A DNA stretch of 45,976 nucleotides from assembly GCF_000762405.1 (NCBI RefSeq), contig NZ_JRPQ01000115.1, positions 1 through 45,976 of the forward strand, given 5' to 3'. Positions 43,001-45,976 of this stretch are shown here, piece after piece (within the stretch, counting starts at the first letter, position 1; each line of letters starts with the position of its first letter). The notes under the pieces were generated by a model. That model searched no databases. It was not told the DNA's origin and worked only from the letters and a program-made list of their open reading frames with translations. This DNA is from Hoylesella timonensis S9-PR14 (lineage in GTDB: Bacteria; Bacteroidota; Bacteroidia; Bacteroidales; Bacteroidaceae). Both the position numbers and the translations under genes were made by a program.

Positions 43001-43124
43001 GTTCGTCAACCACAACTCCCGACACGGTGAATGTCTTGCTCTTGGTTTTGTCGTTGGCATTCTGTGCAAAGCCGTTTGTGACTACAGCGAGTAACAGAGC
43101 CAGCGTATAGATAAATTGTTTCAT
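40027..43124 (-). pseudogene. SusC/RagA-family TonB-linked outer-membrane protein, interrupted by a -1 frameshift
   Basis: The first part (43124-42252) gives a signal peptide (MKQFIYTLALLLAVVTNGFAQ), the carboxypeptidase-like domain (VSGVVVDEQDEPYPGATIIIKN), the TonB-box region DEVVVTG and the plug (GRVAGVITMQ, IRGISTFG, LVLIDGIEG, ILKDASATAVYGVRGANGVVIVTTKRG). The frame then breaks after MSGD. The rest, from YTPLQLDLIKHG to 40027, continues in another frame through the barrel to YALQLYLNF. The span is one base short of a multiple of three. Adding one T to the TTT run (42278-42280) restores GDRILYTPLQ and a 1032-residue protein of normal SusC length. This may be a true mutation, slippage at the run, or a sequencing error. 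Confidence 0.85.
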
Positions 43125-43154
43125 ATTGGTTTGATATACTATTATTTCATGGAT

Positions 43155-44615
43155 TTATTCAATCGTCAGCTTGCGAATGCAGCGGTTGCCAGTGTCGGCA
43201 ACGTACACGATACTACCATCAGCGTTCACTGCCACACCACGCGGATAACGGAACTGTGCCACGTCTGGACCTCCTTCCTTAAATCCAGCCGATCCTGGCA
43301 GACCTATGACGGTGGTCACAGTGGCTTTATTGTCAGGTTGGTTGGTATCAATACAACGGATACAGCTGTTCATACTGTCGGCAATGTACATCTTGCCATC
43401 GGCAGTGAAACATATCTGTCGTGGATATTTAAACTTGGCATTCTTTAGAAGACCATCCTCCCAGCCGCTACCAGCACTGGTTCCTTCCCAGCATGCGCGT
43501 CCAGCATATTTCTCACCGTGATATTCGTTAGGGTCTTTTCCCTCCAACTGATCAATGTCCACGTACCATATCTCGTTGTTGTCGGTCTGGCAAATGAACA
43601 GACGGTTGGGCATAACAGGACTGAAAGCGAAGTATGAGTCGCTACCATTGCTGCTTGCTCCATGAATACCAATCTTCTTGAGCAAGATAGTCGCCTTACG
43701 TGTCTTAGGATTGATTTTTACCAACTGTCCTTGGTGCATGACAGTATAAAGATTGTGGTCTGTTTTGTTGACTACGAAGCAAAACTTCCAGTTGTGCTCA
43801 TCAAGTGTCTTTGTATCCTCTGACTTGATGACACGCAATTTCTGTTGTGCGAAATTGGTGGCTTTTTGGTAACGGTAAAAGTCCATACCACCGTCTAAAG
43901 GTGCATACATAGCCTCCATCCCCGACTCATTTGAGAAGGCAGGAGCGTTTACCATACCGCAGTCTTCGCCAAGAAACCTCACATTGTTACGTTTTAGCGA
44001 GGCTATCAGCACGTTTCCGTCCTTATTCTCATTTTTACTATTCCTTGCCTGACACCCGTCAGCTCGACCCGTGTGATGAGTTCGTTCACAGATGAAAATA
44101 TTGTCTTCATTGTCCAAGCAAATGTATGCTGGTGCCGACAGCGTAGTAGAAGTCAGCGTACCTGGCACGGTAGCTTGGTTTTCCGAGTTAGGTTGTCCAA
44201 TGACGGTAGTCACTGCCGTCTGTGTACGATAGATAAACTTGTTGGGAGCTTCGCCAGAAATGGCTTTCTCTCCTTCTCCTCGCATCACCTTGATGGCGAT
44301 ATTGCGCTTGTAGGTGAGTCCTTTAGGCACGGTGCAATAGATTTTCTCACCGTTCGAGGATACCAATCCGCCACGGTGTTCGATGCCGTCCTCGTCTACA
44401 TACATCACGCGTAGTCCAGCGGTGTCGGTACCGAAGTTACTACCCGAGATAATCATCGATGTGGCAACACCACCCGAGTCGGGATAGAAATCGTCCACTA
44501 CGATGGGCTTTGATGGATCGAAGGCTGCACCAGCCGTACTGGTGTCTTTGTCACTGCATGCGGCAAATATGGCACATGCAAGTACGCCTACCATTAAAAT
44601 TTTATTTTTCTTCAT
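43155..44615 (-). CDS. IPT/TIG and NHL-repeat lipoprotein
   Basis: 486 residues. Lipoprotein signal with Cys20 (FAAC). An IPT/TIG immunoglobulin-like domain (about 38-130: VVDDFYPDSGGVATSMIISGSNFGTD) is followed by a propeller of NHL-type repeats (about 140-486: APAYICLDNEDNIFICERTH, YPRQICFTADGKMYIADSMNSCIRCID, YPRGVAVNADGSIVYVADTGNRCIRKL). Proteins of this make-up are known from susCD-type loci of gut Bacteroidales, at the cell surface, probably in glycan binding. First gene of the operon, 30 bases before SusC. The start is supported by the signal peptide. Confidence 0.88.
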   Translation of the reverse strand: MKKNKILMVGVLACAIFAACSDKDTSTAGAAFDPSKPIVVDDFYPDSGGVATSMIISGSNFGTDTAGLRVMYVDEDGIEHRGGLVSSNGEKIYCTVPKGLTYKRNIAIKVMRGEGEKAISGEAPNKFIYRTQTAVTTVIGQPNSENQATVPGTLTSTTLSAPAYICLDNEDNIFICERTHHTGRADGCQARNSKNENKDGNVLIASLKRNNVRFLGEDCGMVNAPAFSNESGMEAMYAPLDGGMDFYRYQKATNFAQQKLRVIKSEDTKTLDEHNWKFCFVVNKTDHNLYTVMHQGQLVKINPKTRKATILLKKIGIHGASSNGSDSYFAFSPVMPNRLFICQTDNNEIWYVDIDQLEGKDPNEYHGEKYAGRACWEGTSAGSGWEDGLLKNAKFKYPRQICFTADGKMYIADSMNSCIRCIDTNQPDNKATVTTVIGLPGSAGFKEGGPDVAQFRYPRGVAVNADGSIVYVADTGNRCIRKLTIE

Positions 44616-44808
44616 CTTGTTATAAAAATAGTTATTTAGTTGTTTTGGTTATTCTTAAGAGTATATGCTCCTCGTATTCTTTTATTTTTACATGCTTATA
44701 TATAATAAGGTATAAAGAGCATTTGTTTGGTATAGCATTCTGGTTGTAATAGTTTAGATAGATTTTCAGAAAATTATACAGTTTATAACCCCTTTTTTCT
44801 GTTGTTTG

Positions 44809-44816
44809 CAAAAGTA
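44809..44816 (-). promoter_or_regulatory. -7 box of the susCD-type operon
   Basis: TACTTTTG on the minus strand matches TAnnTTTG, without a clear -33 element at 19-20 bases. The start near 44802 would give a leader of about 187 nt, AT-rich, with GAGCAT/ATGCTC arms that could fold. Confidence 0.45.
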
Positions 44817-45229
44817 ATCCTTTTTTTTTGAAATAAATGGCTTTTTGCAAAAAAAAATGTTTTTCGAACACACAAGGCTTTCATTTAAGCGATATTATTG
44901 TAACAACTAATAAAATATTTTGTTTTTGCAACGGAATGGCACGGAGAAGCACGGAGGTACTATAAACAACTGTTGCAAGAATAAAAAAATTGGCACATCG
45001 CAATAACGGACTGAAAGCCCCACAAGCGTGTAGTTCAGGGCATTGCTCCGCCATTGTTCATCAGCCCAACTACTGCACAACACGGCTTTTTTATAAAAAT
45101 ACAGCATTGCATATAATATGTTTAACAAAGCAGCGTTATATTATAAAATATTTTAACGAGGTGAAGCAAATTCCTGCCTATATCAAGTATAACAATGACA
45201 TTCATAACAAACGATTCATTCCAGACGGG
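44817..45229. other. Intergenic region before the sugar transferase
   Basis: About 410 bases without a convincing gene. The frame of the sugar transferase is open back to 44990, but the upstream codons (with several Cys and no membrane or domain character) look untranslated; a GTG at 45161 is the only plausible longer start. GCACGGA is repeated directly near 44940-44957. Confidence 0.4.
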
Positions 45230-45823
45230 ATGAATGAGTTTGAACGCAATATCAAACGTTGTGTCGATTTCCTGATAGCACTCGTTGCCATCATTGTTTT
45301 CTCACCAGCTTTCTTGTTGTGCTACATCCTTGTTAAACGCGAAGATGGCTGTCCTGCTATCTTTAAGCAGCAACGCATCGGGCGTTTCGGCAGACCTTTC
45401 ACCATTTATAAGTTTCGAAGTATGTGCATTGATGCCGAGAAAGACGGACCACAATTGTATGGACATGAACATGAACACAGGATGACCAAAATAGGCAGAT
45501 ACCTGCGCACACATCACTTAGACGAACTGCCACAACTGTGGAACGTGGTTAAAGGTGACATGGCTTTCATTGGTCCACGCCCAGAACGAAAATTCTATAT
45601 TGACCAGATTATAAAACGTGATCCACGATATGTTTACCTCTACCAAATCCGTCCTGGTGTTACCTCGTATGCCACATTGTACAATGGCTACACGGACACC
45701 ATGGAAAAAATGCTAAAACGATTGGATTTGGATTTGTATTATTTGGAACATCGGTCGTGGTGGTTTGACTTCAAGATTCTCACCAAGACCTTTATCAACA
45801 TCCTCTTTGGCAAAATTTTTTAG
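45230..45823 (+). CDS. Undecaprenyl-phosphate sugar phosphotransferase (monotopic PGT)
   Basis: 197 residues from the ATG at 45230, the size of a small PglC-type phosphoglycosyl transferase. One hydrophobic membrane segment (CVDFLIALVAIIVFSPAFLLCYILV, about 11-35) is followed by the catalytic core: KREDGCPAIFKQQRIGRFGRPFTIYKFRSMCIDAE (about 36-70), HHLDELPQLWNVVKGDMAFIGPRPERKFYIDQ (about 98-129) and RPGVTSYATLYNG (about 144-156). It moves a sugar phosphate onto undecaprenyl phosphate, the first step of polymer synthesis. The nearby exopolysaccharide cluster lacks such a gene, so this may start its repeat unit. Confidence 0.9.
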   Translation: MNEFERNIKRCVDFLIALVAIIVFSPAFLLCYILVKREDGCPAIFKQQRIGRFGRPFTIYKFRSMCIDAEKDGPQLYGHEHEHRMTKIGRYLRTHHLDELPQLWNVVKGDMAFIGPRPERKFYIDQIIKRDPRYVYLYQIRPGVTSYATLYNGYTDTMEKMLKRLDLDLYYLEHRSWWFDFKILTKTFINILFGKIF

Positions 45824-45926
45824 ATTTTTGCAACTTCGTCGTATTTATAACACGGCTCTTTCCATTAAAAATGAATTATTTTGTTGTTGTAAACAGCGTA
45901 GAAGAAATCAACAACGAAATAAACTC

Positions 45927-45934
45927 TAAGTTTG
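45927..45934 (+). promoter_or_regulatory. -7-like box near the right edge
   Basis: TAAGTTTG, five bases before an ATG at 45939 whose frame closes after 11 codons. No gene can be assigned before the window ends; the box has no matching -33 element. Confidence 0.3.
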
Positions 45935-45976
45935 CGACATGAAAAAAATAGGATTAAATCTTTTTGCTTACTAAGG

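Noticed and set aside
1..45976. CRISPR array, toxin-antitoxin, restriction or other defence genes
   Set aside because: No regularly spaced direct repeats of CRISPR type and no such gene families were seen; the 22-bp periodic boxes at 19854 are three short palindromes, not an array with spacers.

Overview
The window looks like chromosomal DNA from a Bacteroidota species of the order Bacteroidales, probably Prevotella or a close relative. Supporting signs are SusC/SusD-type genes, several promoters of the Bacteroidota form (TTG or TTTG, 19-20 bases, then TAnnTTTG), an HU-related DNA-binding protein of Bacteroidetes type, Bacteroides-style mobilization genes, and a tmRNA whose tag reads GENNYALAA. 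The genus is an inference; no rRNA is present.

Left part (1-7431): an orphan lipoprotein gene, then a mobilizable-element module. The module has two small excisionase-like helix-turn-helix genes (minus strand), a VapE/VirE-type P-loop protein, a TOPRIM primase-like protein, a DUF3408 protein, a candidate oriT gap, a MobA-like accessory protein and a relaxase (MobB type). No integrase is visible, so the element either continues left of the window or has lost it. The 625 bases between the relaxase and mutS2 hold no convincing gene. They do contain a strong promoter wrapped in a 14-base inverted repeat and a perfect 13-base inverted repeat with a nested inner stem.

Housekeeping and vitamin section (7432-20000): mutS2; a secreted HSL-type esterase; and a vitamin-uptake cluster on the minus strand. 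In that cluster a TPP riboswitch precedes a TonB-dependent receptor (OMR1 type), a PnuT-type thiamine transporter and thiamine pyrophosphokinase, followed by a second, BtuB-like TonB receptor with its own promoter candidate. Next come ssrA (tmRNA, with a clear promoter and terminator), a 185-bp imperfect inverted repeat, a secreted CE1/esterase-D-like hydrolase, and an HU-family gene. The HU-family leader carries three palindromic boxes at an exact 22-bp period.

Exopolysaccharide locus (20.2-34.6 kb, plus strand): Wza-like export protein with six SLBB repeats, Wzz-like chain-length protein, Wzx flippase, GT2, Wzy-like polymerase, GT4, then a 417-base gap with a promoter-like box, GT2, an unrecognised propeller-like protein, a WbuB-like GT4, WecB and WecC. 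WecB and WecC make UDP-ManNAcA from UDP-GlcNAc, so the polymer probably contains ManNAcA. No initiating phosphoglycosyl transferase lies in the cluster, but one (45230-45823) lies just past the next locus.

Glycan-uptake locus (35.0-44.6 kb, minus strand): an IPT/TIG-NHL lipoprotein, SusC (interrupted by a one-base frameshift), SusD, a DUF1735/DUF4361-like lipoprotein and a BACON-domain lipoprotein, spaced 22-30 bases apart as one operon. No glycoside hydrolase or regulator of the locus is inside the window.
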